Part shown: positions 12,661 to 20,771 of the stretch, one piece after another
Numbering within the stretch: position 1 is the stretch's first letter
Layout of the letters: each line of letters opens with the position of its first letter
Origin: Kerstersia similis
GTDB lineage: Bacteria > Pseudomonadota > Gammaproteobacteria > Burkholderiales > Burkholderiaceae_B
Direction: 5' to 3'
NCBI RefSeq assembly: GCF_965139615.1
Contig: NZ_CBCSIQ010000038.1
Coordinates: 1-23,878, forward strand
DNA length: 23,878 nucleotides
Program-made: the position numbers and the translations under genes
Notes under the pieces: generated by a model
The model's input: only the letters and a program-made list of their open reading frames with translations
What the model was told of the DNA's origin: nothing
The model's database searches: none

Positions 12661-15144
12661 TCAGGGCTGCAGTTCGCTCCAGTCGAAGCGGGTAATGCGG
12701 TTGCTGATCAGCGAGAAGACATAGACGCTATTGCCGCCAGCGGTAATGAGTTCAGTGTCGAACATGCCGCCGGGGCGGGTGCCCAGCGCCGGGTTGAGCC
12801 AGTGGCCGAGATAGGCCGGCGAGATCAACCCGTTGCCGTCAGGCGCGACGCCATCCGGGTTGTGCCAGGCACGCGCCACCATGTTGAAGCCGTCAGCCAC
12901 CAGCAGTGCGTCGCGGCTGGCGTCATGGGCCAGGCCGGCGGGCAGGAAGAAGCGTTGTGGATCCAGGCCGTCGGGGTGGTCGTAAGTGCCGCCGCCGATA
13001 CCGATCTGGCCCAGGCGGGCGCCGGTCGCAGGGGCCAGCGCCTGGATGCGCTGGTTGCGGCGATCCGTGACATACACCCGGTCATTCAGGGCCAGGACGC
13101 TGCCGATCTGGTCGAAACTGCCGGAAGCGCCTTGCTGATAAAACGCCGGTCCAAGGTTCCAGCTGTCGCCCAGGTCGCTGCCCTTGGCGGTATCGGAGCC
13201 GCCGCTGTACCAGATGCGTGTCAGGCTGCCGCTGGCGGCGTTGTAGTCAAAGCGCCAGACCAGGTTGGAAAAGCTGCTCAAATAAATGGCGTGTTGCCTG
13301 CCGGTCGCCGTTTGCGGCCTGACTGAAATCGCAACCGGATAATTGCCGTTGCTCAGGCCGATGGCGGGAACGCTCAAACCGCTTGTACGGGTATTGAGGT
13401 TGAAAATATGGCGCAGCGAACCGCTGGCATCGTAAATGCGCAGGCTGCTGTCGCCGCTATAGGGCCAGGGCAGGGTCAGGTCGGCGCCGACCAGCACGGC
13501 CACGGCATCGCCAAACACTGGGTCGCGGAAACTGCCGATACCGGTGACCCCCAGGCTGATATCGCCGCCGGTAAAGCGGCCTTGATAGACCCCTGCGGCG
13601 TTATAGATATTGATCCGTGAGTTCGGCGTGTCGCTGACCAGCAGGCGCTGGCTGGCAGGCAGCCAGGCCATGCCGCTGGCCGAATGCAGCTGGCCCGCCA
13701 GCGTGCGTGGGTAGCCCCAGAACTCGTGGCTGAGCGCCGTGCCTACGCCACGCGATACCGAGCAGCGCAGCAGGCTGGTGCCGGCGTCGTTGGTCCAGCA
13801 TTTCTTGATGCGATTATTGCCGCTGTCGCTGACCAGGTGCACACGGGCATTGGTGTAAAGCAGGCCCCAGGACCAGATGTTTTCTCGCTGGATGCTACCA
13901 TCGGCGCGTACCAGCGGCACCAGGTCATTGGGCAATTGGAAGGCAGCGTCTTCTTTGGCGGATGTCGTGGGGCTGCGCATTTCCACCTGGTGAATGCCCA
14001 GGTGGCCATAGACCCAGGTGGCACGCGCATCGTCAGCACCGCTGGCGCGATAGCGCACGGCATGCGCTTCACCGGGGGCGGCCAGGTTGGGCAAACGGAG
14101 GATGCGCCCGTTGTAGGTGTCGGCGATATACAGATTGCCCTGCGCATCGGTACGGACGCCGCGCGGCCGCTTCAGGTGATCGACCTTGTTGCTGGCATCA
14201 CGCAGTCGCCCGATCATGTCCAGCAGCGCGAGCTGGCCGGTGGCGGGATCCAGGTGGTAGATTTTGATGCGATTGTTGCCGTTGTCGGCCACATAGACAT
14301 AGGTGGCGCCGGACGCCGCACGGTAGTAGGTCAGACCCTGAGGAATGCGGAAGCCATCGCGTTTCTCGGGGGCGGCAGCGTAGTCGTCATAGTTGCTTGA
14401 CGGCGTACCGTAATCGCGGTCCGTGCCGCGGATGATGGGGCCTGCGCCGACAGGCTGGCCGGTGGCGTCCTGCCAGCCCAGCGTTTGCAGCAGGGTGGCC
14501 TGGTAGCCCTGATCCGGGTCGATGCGAAAGACCTTGATGCGGTGATTGAATTCGTCGGAAACCACCATATAGCCTTGCGGCGTGATCACCACATTGCGCG
14601 GCATCTGCAAGGCATCGCCCCCGCCGTGGCCGGGGGTGCCGAACGAAGCGACATAGCGGAAGCCGTCGGCATCGCCCGCCACCGTGCGGAAAAAGTGGAT
14701 CTGATGCCGTCCGACATCATTCACGTACAGACCCGCCAGGCGCTCGTCGTCGGCTTCGCTGCGCGACAGGAAGGCGATGCCCAGGGGGGCCTGGATGCTG
14801 GGCACGACAGTGGCAGGGCTATCGTCGGCCAGCAGCGTGTCGGCATCATCCAGCATGCCGATACTGCGTCCGTCCAGATCCAGCACCTGGATACGGTGAT
14901 TGCCCATGTCAGCGACATAGACGCGGGCATTGGCGGCGTTATCGCCCAGCGTGTCGGGATCGTAGGTAACGGTGGTCGGGGTGTTGAACTGATAGCGCTG
15001 GTGCGCGACCTCGCCGAGCAGTTCGCCGTTGCGCTCTTCATCGGCAAAGGTTTGCAGTGCCTGGGCAGGCAGCGCGGGCAATAGCAGGGCGCTGAATATC
15101 AGGGCATGCCAGCGGTAGGGCCGGACACGGTTTTTCCACAGCAT
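12661..15144 (-). CDS. Secreted NHL-repeat beta-propeller protein
   Basis: The 827-residue protein has a signal peptide (about 1-29, ending AQA) and at least ten NHL-like strands with the pattern V-x-D-x-x-N-x-R-I: near residues 76, 139, 193, 283, 338, 437, 501, 690, 747 and 807 (for example YVADMGNHRIQVLDL, YVADNGNNRIKIYHL, LVSDSGNNRIKK). Spacings are irregular, so it is probably two propellers or one with large insertions. It should be exported to the periplasm or beyond. NHL propellers bind ligands or proteins and sometimes act as enzymes (lactonase- or lyase-like), so the activity is open. A GAGGAG stands seven bases before the ATG. It sits between a crotonase gene and an acyl-CoA ligase gene in the same direction, which is unexpected for a secreted protein and suggests a role in sensing, binding or pre-processing the substrate. 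Confidence 0.82.
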   Translation of the reverse strand: MLWKNRVRPYRWHALIFSALLLPALPAQALQTFADEERNGELLGEVAHQRYQFNTPTTVTYDPDTLGDNAANARVYVADMGNHRIQVLDLDGRSIGMLDDADTLLADDSPATVVPSIQAPLGIAFLSRSEADDERLAGLYVNDVGRHQIHFFRTVAGDADGFRYVASFGTPGHGGGDALQMPRNVVITPQGYMVVSDEFNHRIKVFRIDPDQGYQATLLQTLGWQDATGQPVGAGPIIRGTDRDYGTPSSNYDDYAAAPEKRDGFRIPQGLTYYRAASGATYVYVADNGNNRIKIYHLDPATGQLALLDMIGRLRDASNKVDHLKRPRGVRTDAQGNLYIADTYNGRILRLPNLAAPGEAHAVRYRASGADDARATWVYGHLGIHQVEMRSPTTSAKEDAAFQLPNDLVPLVRADGSIQRENIWSWGLLYTNARVHLVSDSGNNRIKKCWTNDAGTSLLRCSVSRGVGTALSHEFWGYPRTLAGQLHSASGMAWLPASQRLLVSDTPNSRINIYNAAGVYQGRFTGGDISLGVTGIGSFRDPVFGDAVAVLVGADLTLPWPYSGDSSLRIYDASGSLRHIFNLNTRTSGLSVPAIGLSNGNYPVAISVRPQTATGRQHAIYLSSFSNLVWRFDYNAASGSLTRIWYSGGSDTAKGSDLGDSWNLGPAFYQQGASGSFDQIGSVLALNDRVYVTDRRNQRIQALAPATGARLGQIGIGGGTYDHPDGLDPQRFFLPAGLAHDASRDALLVADGFNMVARAWHNPDGVAPDGNGLISPAYLGHWLNPALGTRPGGMFDTELITAGGNSVYVFSLISNRITRFDWSELQP

Positions 15145-15186
15145 GTATGTCTCCTCGTTCGGGGAAAGGGCTGGCGTGCCGAGGGC

Positions 15187-15960
15187 TCAGCGGCGCGTGA
15201 TACCCAGGAAGTCCTGCATGCCGCGTGCGGCTTCTTCCGTGTCTATCTGTTCCAGGAAATGCTGCAGTTCGCGTGCCAGGCCGGCGGCGACGATCTGCGG
15301 GTCAGGGCGGCCTTGGGTCAGGGTGTGGCGCACACTGCCCGGGCGGCCGGCAGCCATGCGTGTCGCCATCTGGCGCGCCAGCGGCAGGACGCTTTCGGTA
15401 TCCGGGGCCAACTGGTGCAGCAGGCCCAGGCGCGTGGCTTCCTGCGCGTCCAGGCGTTCATTGAGCAATTGCACGGAGAGCGCACGGGCGCGGCCGATAC
15501 GTTCGGGCATCAGGGTGGTCCAGCCGCCGTCGGGGCTGAAACCGACGGCCGTGTACCACGGCGCAAAGGAGGTCTGCGGGCCGCCGATGGCCAGGTCGCA
15601 GGCCAGCGCCAGGCCGACTGAACCGCCAGTGACCAGTCCGTGCACCGCTGCCACGGTAGGGCAGGGTAATTGCAGCAGGGTCAGGATGACTTCATTGAGC
15701 CCGCCCACCACCTGCCGGGCATAATTGCGGCGCTCCTGGCGGGGCACGGCATGGAAGCCCTGCACATCGCCGCCGCTGGAAAACGACTTGCCCTGTGCGG
15801 CCAGCACGATGGCGCGCGGCTCGTCGGCGCGTACGGCGTCGAGCGCCTCCAGCAGCGCATCAAGCAGCGCAGGAACCAGCGCATTGTGGCGGGAAGGACG
15901 GTTCAGTTGAATTTCCGCGATACCGGCATGAAAGCGCGTCAGCACCAGTTCCTGACTCAT
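15187..15960 (-). CDS. Enoyl-CoA hydratase/isomerase (crotonase) family protein, isomerase-like active site
   Basis: The 257-residue protein has the crotonase fold: oxyanion-hole segment SFSSGGDV (59-66), the second oxyanion segment GLVTGGSVGLALACD (108-122) and GFSPDGGWT (140-148). The two catalytic Glu of true hydratases appear replaced (Gly116 for the first; Tyr136 or nearby for the second). An Asp (Asp144, SPDGG) stands where PaaG-type and other delta3,delta2-enoyl-CoA isomerases carry theirs. Double-bond isomerisation or ring chemistry on an acyl-CoA is therefore more likely than hydration. AGGAGA stands ahead of the ATG, which overlaps the tetR stop as ATGA, so it is the first enzyme gene of the TetR operon. 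Confidence 0.87.
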   Translation of the reverse strand: MSQELVLTRFHAGIAEIQLNRPSRHNALVPALLDALLEALDAVRADEPRAIVLAAQGKSFSSGGDVQGFHAVPRQERRNYARQVVGGLNEVILTLLQLPCPTVAAVHGLVTGGSVGLALACDLAIGGPQTSFAPWYTAVGFSPDGGWTTLMPERIGRARALSVQLLNERLDAQEATRLGLLHQLAPDTESVLPLARQMATRMAAGRPGSVRHTLTQGRPDPQIVAAGLARELQHFLEQIDTEEAARGMQDFLGITRR

Positions 15961-16604
15961 GATTTCTCCTTGCGATCGAGCGCGAGCCCGTGGCGGAACA
16001 GCCCGCCTATGGTTTCAATAATGGCTTCAAAAGGCGTGTCCTGTTTCCAGATGCAGAATCGCAAGCCGAGAAAGTGGGCCATGCCCATCAGCGCCCAGAC
16101 GCGGATTTCATCATTGCCGGGCCGGATTTCCCCTTTACGCGTCGCGTCTGCCAGCAGGCGCACATAGCCGCGCCCGAAGGATTCGTAATATTCCCGGTAG
16201 ATGGATTCATCCACCGATTGCGCTTCCTGCAGGACGCGGTACAGCGAGGGGTGATCCAGAATGTATTTCAGGAACGCGTGCAGGCCTTTTTCTTCGGCTT
16301 CCAGCCTGTCTTTGGCATGCAGCGTTTCTGCCGCCAGATGGGCGCGGACTTCACGTCCCATATCGCGCACCAGTTCACGCAGGATTTCTTCCTTGCCGGA
16401 GAAATAGCAGTACAGGGTGCCTTGCGCCACGCCGGCAGCGCGTGTGATATCGCTGATGCCGGCACGGTGATAGCCCAGTGTGCCGATGGTCGTTTCGGCG
16501 GCGCGCAGAATCTGCGCACGGGTGCGGGCGCCACGCGCCGTTTTCGGCGTACCCGGCGATTCGCGGGGGACGGAAGCCATTTGATTGGAAGGAGATTCAG
16601 CCAT
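15957..16604 (-). CDS. TetR-family transcriptional regulator
   Basis: From the ATG at 16604 the protein has 215 residues. The N-terminal DNA-binding domain is clear (about 27-75): TRAQILRAAETTIGTLGYHRAGISDITRAAGVAQGTLYCYFSGKEEIL, with the typical helix-turn-helix ending in TLYCYFSGKEE. The rest is the variable ligand-binding part (residues 80-215). An upstream in-frame ATG at 16643 would add 13 residues (with FIFKD), less likely; neither start has a strong ribosome site. It heads the catabolic operon with ATGA coupling to the crotonase gene and is divergent from the Liv-type importer, so it probably represses both using an acyl-CoA or the transported acid as inducer (inference). Confidence 0.9.
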   Translation of the reverse strand: MAESPSNQMASVPRESPGTPKTARGARTRAQILRAAETTIGTLGYHRAGISDITRAAGVAQGTLYCYFSGKEEILRELVRDMGREVRAHLAAETLHAKDRLEAEEKGLHAFLKYILDHPSLYRVLQEAQSVDESIYREYYESFGRGYVRLLADATRKGEIRPGNDEIRVWALMGMAHFLGLRFCIWKQDTPFEAIIETIGGLFRHGLALDRKEKS

Positions 16605-16622
16605 GTATCGGTCTTTAAATAT

Positions 16623-16633
16623 GAAACATGAAT
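16623..16633. promoter_or_regulatory. Candidate TetR operator, copy 1 (GAAACATGAAT)
   Basis: GAAACATGAAT lies 19 to 29 bases upstream of the tetR start codon. Its exact reverse complement, ATTCATGTTTC, occurs at 16783-16793. An exact 11-mer near each edge of a divergent promoter region next to tetR is a natural operator candidate, although a single copy is not itself a good palindrome. Confidence 0.45.
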
Positions 16634-16782
16634 CAGTAGTCATAAAAGCTAATGCTTGTTCAAAAAGGAGTCAAGCGACATTAGCGTGACGAAACATAAG
16701 CGTTTTCCCTTGTAGATTAATTAGCTTCGTGCGTGATGGAATGGAAATAAACCATCTGTCATTCATAAGAACATGACTAGGT

Positions 16783-16793
16783 ATTCATGTTTC
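16783..16793. promoter_or_regulatory. Candidate TetR operator, copy 2 (ATTCATGTTTC)
   Basis: This is the exact reverse complement of the element at 16623-16633, placed about 70 bases before the importer's first start codon. Together with the partial copy GAAACAT at 16691-16697 it could allow one regulator to control both directions. Confidence 0.45.
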
Positions 16794-16861
16794 GGTAGCT
16801 TGCCGCAAAGTATTTCATGGCGGTTAGCCGGCACTGGATGCCCCGACGAGGAGACTTGCCC

Positions 16862-18085
16862 ATGAAGCGCCTATCCTGCCGTGCTGCCTGGCTATTGGGG
16901 CTGTTTGCCCTGAGCGGCCATTCCCTTGCTGCCGATCCATTCCGAGTCGTACATGTTACTGACTTTACCGGTCCCTTATCTGCTTATGCGCAACAATTGA
17001 GTACAGGCATGAAGATGGGTTTCGAATATGCGACGAAGGGCAGCATGGAAGTGGCTGGCCGGCATATTGTGCTGAGCAGCAAGGATAGCCAGGGAGACCC
17101 GGCGCGGGCCCGGACGCTGGTGGAGGAAGCCTATGCGGAAGATGATGCACATATTGTCGTGGGTCCGGTAGCGTCTGGCGTGGCGCTGGCGACCTTGCCG
17201 ATTGCCGAAGAATATGAACGGGTGATCATGCCGGAGGGCGTGGCGGATGCGATTACCGGTGCCTCATGGAACCGTTATGTGGTGCGCGTGGGACGCAATT
17301 CCTCGCAGGATGCCGTCTCGAACGCCGTGGCGCTGGGCAAGCCTGGCGTCTGTGTCGCCACGATTGCCCAGGACTATGCCTTTGGCCGCGATGGCGTGGC
17401 AGCCTATCGCGAGGCCCTGGAGCCAACGGGCGGAAAGCTGGTGCATGAGGAATATCTGCCGACCGATGCCACGGATTTTACTGCTGCAGCGCAACGATTG
17501 TTCGGCGCGTTGTCCGCCCGCAAGGATTGCGAGCAAGGAAAATTCATTTTCGCCATTTGGGCGGGTGCCACCAGCCCGCTGGCGCGCATTCAGGATTTAC
17601 AGCCGGAACGTCATGGCATTCGCCTGGCTGCCGGCGGTAATATCCTGCCGGCGCTGGTGCCGTATGCGGATATGGAAGGCATGGAAGGAGCGGGTTTTTA
17701 TTATTTCGAGTCGCCCAACAATCCGATCAATGACTGGTTTGTCTCTGAGCATTTCAAGCGCTACCAGGCGGCGCCGGACTTCTTCACGACCCAGGGGTTT
17801 GCTCAGGCCATGGCGATTGTGGCCGCGCTGGAAAAAAGCGGTGGCGACAGCGATACCGAAGCCTTGCTGAAGGCGTTCTCCGGCTTGCGCTTTGACACGC
17901 CCAAGGGCGAGATGCTGATCCGTCCGGAGGACCAGCAGGCCTTGCAGTCCATGTACCACTTCCGCATCAAGCGCGAAGAACGCAAGGATTGGTTCGCCGA
18001 TCGTGCCGTGACAGCGGGGGTGCCGGAGCTGGTGCGTGAAATTCCGCTGGAAGAAATGAATATTCCCGTGCGCAACTCGCGTTGA
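16862..18085 (+). CDS. Liv-type ABC transporter periplasmic substrate-binding protein
   Basis: The 407-residue precursor has a signal peptide (MKRLSCRAAWLLGLFALSGHSLAA, about 1-24, split here: positive N-region, hydrophobic core, AA at the cut). The mature chain is a type I periplasmic-binding fold of the Leu/Ile/Val class: 'VVHVTDFTGPLSAYAQQLSTGMKMGFEYA', 'SKDSQGDPARARTLVEEA', 'IVVGPVASGVALATLPIAEEY', 'DYAFGRDGVAAYREALE'. Members next to aromatic and acyl-CoA catabolic genes usually bind organic or aromatic acids rather than amino acids. The start at 16862 is set by GAGGAG about nine bases upstream; an earlier in-frame ATG at 16817 would mask the signal peptide. It is the first gene of a five-gene importer operon. 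Confidence 0.88.
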   Translation: MKRLSCRAAWLLGLFALSGHSLAADPFRVVHVTDFTGPLSAYAQQLSTGMKMGFEYATKGSMEVAGRHIVLSSKDSQGDPARARTLVEEAYAEDDAHIVVGPVASGVALATLPIAEEYERVIMPEGVADAITGASWNRYVVRVGRNSSQDAVSNAVALGKPGVCVATIAQDYAFGRDGVAAYREALEPTGGKLVHEEYLPTDATDFTAAAQRLFGALSARKDCEQGKFIFAIWAGATSPLARIQDLQPERHGIRLAAGGNILPALVPYADMEGMEGAGFYYFESPNNPINDWFVSEHFKRYQAAPDFFTTQGFAQAMAIVAALEKSGGDSDTEALLKAFSGLRFDTPKGEMLIRPEDQQALQSMYHFRIKREERKDWFADRAVTAGVPELVREIPLEEMNIPVRNSR

Positions 18086-18140
18086 GGCCTTGGCCGGGCC
18101 GCCACCCGGCCAGCCTGTTGACTCGTTCAGGAGAGAGTTC

Positions 18141-18929
18141 ATGTCCAGGCAAGATCGTGCCAGCCCTGCCGTGCCGGTTCTGGAAACCCGCGACCTGACG
18201 ATCCGGTTCGGCGGCCATACCGCCGTGGATCGCGTGTCCTGCGCCTTTCATGCCGGCACGCTGACTGCCATCGTGGGCCCCAATGGTGCCGGAAAAACAA
18301 CCTGGTTCAACCTGATTTCCGGTCAGTTGAAGGCGACTGCCGGCAGCGTGTGGGTCAAAGGGGAAGAGGTGACGGCGCTGAGCGCCGCAGCCCGAGCGGA
18401 TCGCGGCCTGGGGCGGGCGTTCCAGTTGACGAATCTGTTTCCCAGCCTGTCGGCACGGGAAAACGTCCGGCTTGCGGTCGCTTCGCGCCATCGCATCGGC
18501 CATATTTTCTGGCAGATGACCGCCAGGCGGCGTGATATCAGTGAGCGTGCCGCTGCCTATCTGGCGCAGGTCAATCTGGCGCATCGTGCGGATGCGCCGG
18601 TTGCCAGCCTGTCGCATGGCGATCAGCGCAAGCTGGAGGTGGCCCTGATGCTGGCGCTGGAGCCCGAGGTGTTCATGTTCGACGAACCGACGGCGGGCAT
18701 GAGCGTGGATGAAGTACCGGTGATTCTTGACCTGATCGCAGATATCAAACAGCGGCAGAACAAGGTGATCCTGCTGGTGGAACACAAAATGGACGTTGTT
18801 CGTGCCTTGGCTGACCGCATCGTTGTGCTGCATAACGGCCAGCTGGTTGCTGACGGCGAGCCGGCGGCAGTGATTGCATCGCCACTGGTGCAGGAAGCCT
18901 ATCTGGGCACAAGCGTGGAGGAAGTATGA
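18141..18929 (+). CDS. ABC transporter ATP-binding protein, LivG type
   Basis: The 262-residue ATPase shows Walker A GPNGAGKTT (46-54), the Q-loop in GRAFQLTNLFPSLSARENV, the signature LSHGDQRKLEVA in place of canonical LSGGQ, Walker B VFMFDEPTAGMS and the switch His in LLVEHKMDVV. LSHGD-type signatures are usual in LivG-like partners. The start at 18141 has AGGAGAG just upstream; an in-frame ATG at 18090 adds a Pro-rich stretch without a ribosome site and is rejected. The end overlaps the next gene by ATGA (18926-18929), so the two ATPases are co-translated and form the heterodimeric motor of the importer. Confidence 0.93.
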   Translation: MSRQDRASPAVPVLETRDLTIRFGGHTAVDRVSCAFHAGTLTAIVGPNGAGKTTWFNLISGQLKATAGSVWVKGEEVTALSAAARADRGLGRAFQLTNLFPSLSARENVRLAVASRHRIGHIFWQMTARRRDISERAAAYLAQVNLAHRADAPVASLSHGDQRKLEVALMLALEPEVFMFDEPTAGMSVDEVPVILDLIADIKQRQNKVILLVEHKMDVVRALADRIVVLHNGQLVADGEPAAVIASPLVQEAYLGTSVEEV

Positions 18930-19669
18930 CTCAGGCACAAGCCAGCCAGGAAGCGATTCTGCAGTTGTCGGGCGTGTATGCCGATATCGGCCAATACCAT
19001 ATCCTGCATGGGGTGGATCTGGTCGTGCCCGCAGGAGAGCTGACCGTATTGCTCGGGCGCAATGGGGCGGGCAAAAGCACCACCTTGCGTACCATCATGG
19101 GCTTGACGACGGTCAGGCAAGGGGAGTTGCGTTTTCAGGGGCAGAGCCTGAAGGGCGTTTCCACTCCCGCGATTGCCAGGCGGGGTATCGCATTTGTGCC
19201 GGAGAACATGGGTATTTTCGGCATGCTGACGGTCAGGGAAAATCTTGTGCTGGCCGCGATCAGCGGCGCCATGGATCCTGACCGGCTCGAATGGATACTG
19301 GGTGTGTTCCCTCCCTTGAAAAAATTCTGGGATCGTCCGGCAGGCAACCTGTCCGGCGGGCAGAAACAGATGCTGGCCATCGCCCGGGCGGTCATAGAAC
19401 CGCGGGAACTGCTGTTGGTTGACGAGCCGACCAAGGGGCTGGCGCCAGCCATCATCAATGATCTGGCCGCTGCGTTCGAGCAACTCAAGGCGCAGCGGGT
19501 ATCCATCCTGCTGGTCGAGCAGAACTTCAATTTTTCGCGCCGTCTGGGCGAATCCGTGGCGGTCATGAACGATGGCCGCATTGTGCATACCGGCAGCATG
19601 GCTGACCTGGCCGGTGACGAGGCCTTGCAGCACGAATTGCTGGGCCTCGGGCTGGGCGCACACCAATAG
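18926..19669 (+). CDS. ABC transporter ATP-binding protein, LivF type
   Basis: The 247-residue ATPase has Walker A GRNGAGKST, Q-loop region FVPENMGIFGMLTVRENL, canonical signature LSGGQKQM, Walker B LLLVDEPTKGLAP and switch region LLVEQNFNF, which is the LivF pattern (VEQN). GGAGGAA stands directly ahead of the ATG, which overlaps the livG-type stop. It pairs with the preceding ATPase; a 21-base gap separates it from the first permease gene. Confidence 0.93.
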   Translation: MTQAQASQEAILQLSGVYADIGQYHILHGVDLVVPAGELTVLLGRNGAGKSTTLRTIMGLTTVRQGELRFQGQSLKGVSTPAIARRGIAFVPENMGIFGMLTVRENLVLAAISGAMDPDRLEWILGVFPPLKKFWDRPAGNLSGGQKQMLAIARAVIEPRELLLVDEPTKGLAPAIINDLAAAFEQLKAQRVSILLVEQNFNFSRRLGESVAVMNDGRIVHTGSMADLAGDEALQHELLGLGLGAHQ

Positions 19670-19690
19670 CGCGATAAGGGGCGACAAACC

Positions 19691-20737
19691 ATGCCTGTAT
19701 CCAGTACGACACAAAGCGCCGGGAATGCTTCGGGTGTTTCAGCGTGGCAACGCCTGTGGCGCCTGCCGTCAACCCATCCGCATATTTTCCTGCTGGGGCT
19801 GATGCTGATCTTGCCGTTGGCGCTGATGGCGCCCCGGACATGGGTGGTCTTGACAGTCAGTGGCCTGGCCATGGGGGCCATGGTGTTCCTCATGGCGTCC
19901 GGCATGAGTCTGACGTTCGGACTGATGAATGTGCTCAATCTTGCCCATGGCGCCTTTATCTCCGTGGGGGCTTTCGCAGGCATGACGGTGCTGGGCATGT
20001 GGCTGGGTGATGCCGCCCGCAGCAGCTCGGCGGCCGCCAATTTGCTGGCGGTGCTGTGTGCCTTGGGCCTGGGGGCGGTGGTGGCGGCTGGCCTGGGCCT
20101 GGTGTTTGAACGGCTGGTGATTCGTCCGGTGTACGGGGATCACCTCAAGCAGATCCTGATGACCGTCGGTGGCGCCATCGTTATTTTCGAACTGATCGAA
20201 GTGATCTGGGGCCATCGGGAAATTCCGGTGCCGCGCCCCGAGGTCTTGCGCGGCGCCGTGGTGATCGGGGGCATGGCACTGGAGAAATACCGTCTGGCTG
20301 CGGTGGTGGTCGGGCTGGCGGTCTATGCCGGGTTGCGGTGGGTCATAGAGCGCACGCGGCTGGGCATTCTGATTCGTGCCGGCGTGGAAAGCCGGGAAAT
20401 GGTGGAAATCCATGGCTACCGGATCCGTCTGCTGTTTCTGGGCGTGTTCGTGGCAGGATCGGCGCTGGCCGGCCTGGGCGGCGCCATGTGGGGCATGTAT
20501 CGAGAAATCATTTTTCCGCAGATGGGTGACGAACTGATGATTTCGGTGATCGTGGTCATCATCCTGGGCGGGCTGGGCTCCATCCGCGGCTGTTTCTACG
20601 GCGCCATGATGGTGGGCCTGATCAATTTGTATGTCGGCTATCTGGAACCCCGGCTGGCCGCCGTGGCAACGGTGGGGCTGATGGTGGCCGTGCTGATGTG
20701 GCGCCCGCAGGGGCTGATTCCGGTGATCAAGGTCTAG
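19691..20737 (+). CDS. Branched-chain-type ABC transporter permease, LivH type
   Basis: The 348-residue inner-membrane protein has a cytosolic N-terminal tail of about 30 residues and then eight or so spans. The LivH signature is clear: SLTFGLMNVLNLAHGAF (about residues 74-90), and the cytoplasmic coupling loop 'TRLGILIRAGVESREMVEIHGYRI' (about 225-248) contacts the ATPases, followed by 'IVVIILGGLGSIRGCFYGAMMVGL'. It forms the translocation pore with the next gene's product. Ribosome site is weak (GGGGCG). It is longer than standard LivH because of the N-terminal tail. Confidence 0.92.
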   Translation: MPVSSTTQSAGNASGVSAWQRLWRLPSTHPHIFLLGLMLILPLALMAPRTWVVLTVSGLAMGAMVFLMASGMSLTFGLMNVLNLAHGAFISVGAFAGMTVLGMWLGDAARSSSAAANLLAVLCALGLGAVVAAGLGLVFERLVIRPVYGDHLKQILMTVGGAIVIFELIEVIWGHREIPVPRPEVLRGAVVIGGMALEKYRLAAVVVGLAVYAGLRWVIERTRLGILIRAGVESREMVEIHGYRIRLLFLGVFVAGSALAGLGGAMWGMYREIIFPQMGDELMISVIVVIILGGLGSIRGCFYGAMMVGLINLYVGYLEPRLAAVATVGLMVAVLMWRPQGLIPVIKV

Positions 20738-20771
20738 GGCATGCCATGCGGCACACCCGATGGGGAATGAA

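Larger units (their letters stand above)
16605..16861. promoter_or_regulatory. Divergent control region between tetR operon and ABC importer operon
   Basis: This 257-base, relatively AT-rich gap must carry both promoters. It holds an 11-bp element present in opposite orientation near each end (16623-16633 and 16783-16793), a related GAAACAT at 16691-16697, an ACATGA near 16771, and an imperfect inverted repeat GCTAATG...CATTAGC (16648-16654 and 16679-16685). A frame is open from 16817 into the binding-protein gene, but it has no ribosome site and would destroy the signal peptide. I cannot fix -35/-10 boxes. Confidence 0.6.

Noticed and set aside
10994..12724. Open frame of 576 codons on the plus strand opposite the acyl-CoA ligase
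   Set aside because: The minus strand carries all ligase motifs; the plus frame is a compositional shadow without recognisable motifs.
16817..16861. Fifteen-codon upstream extension of the substrate-binding protein
   Set aside because: No ribosome site, and it would hide a good signal peptide that starts at 16862 after GAGGAG.
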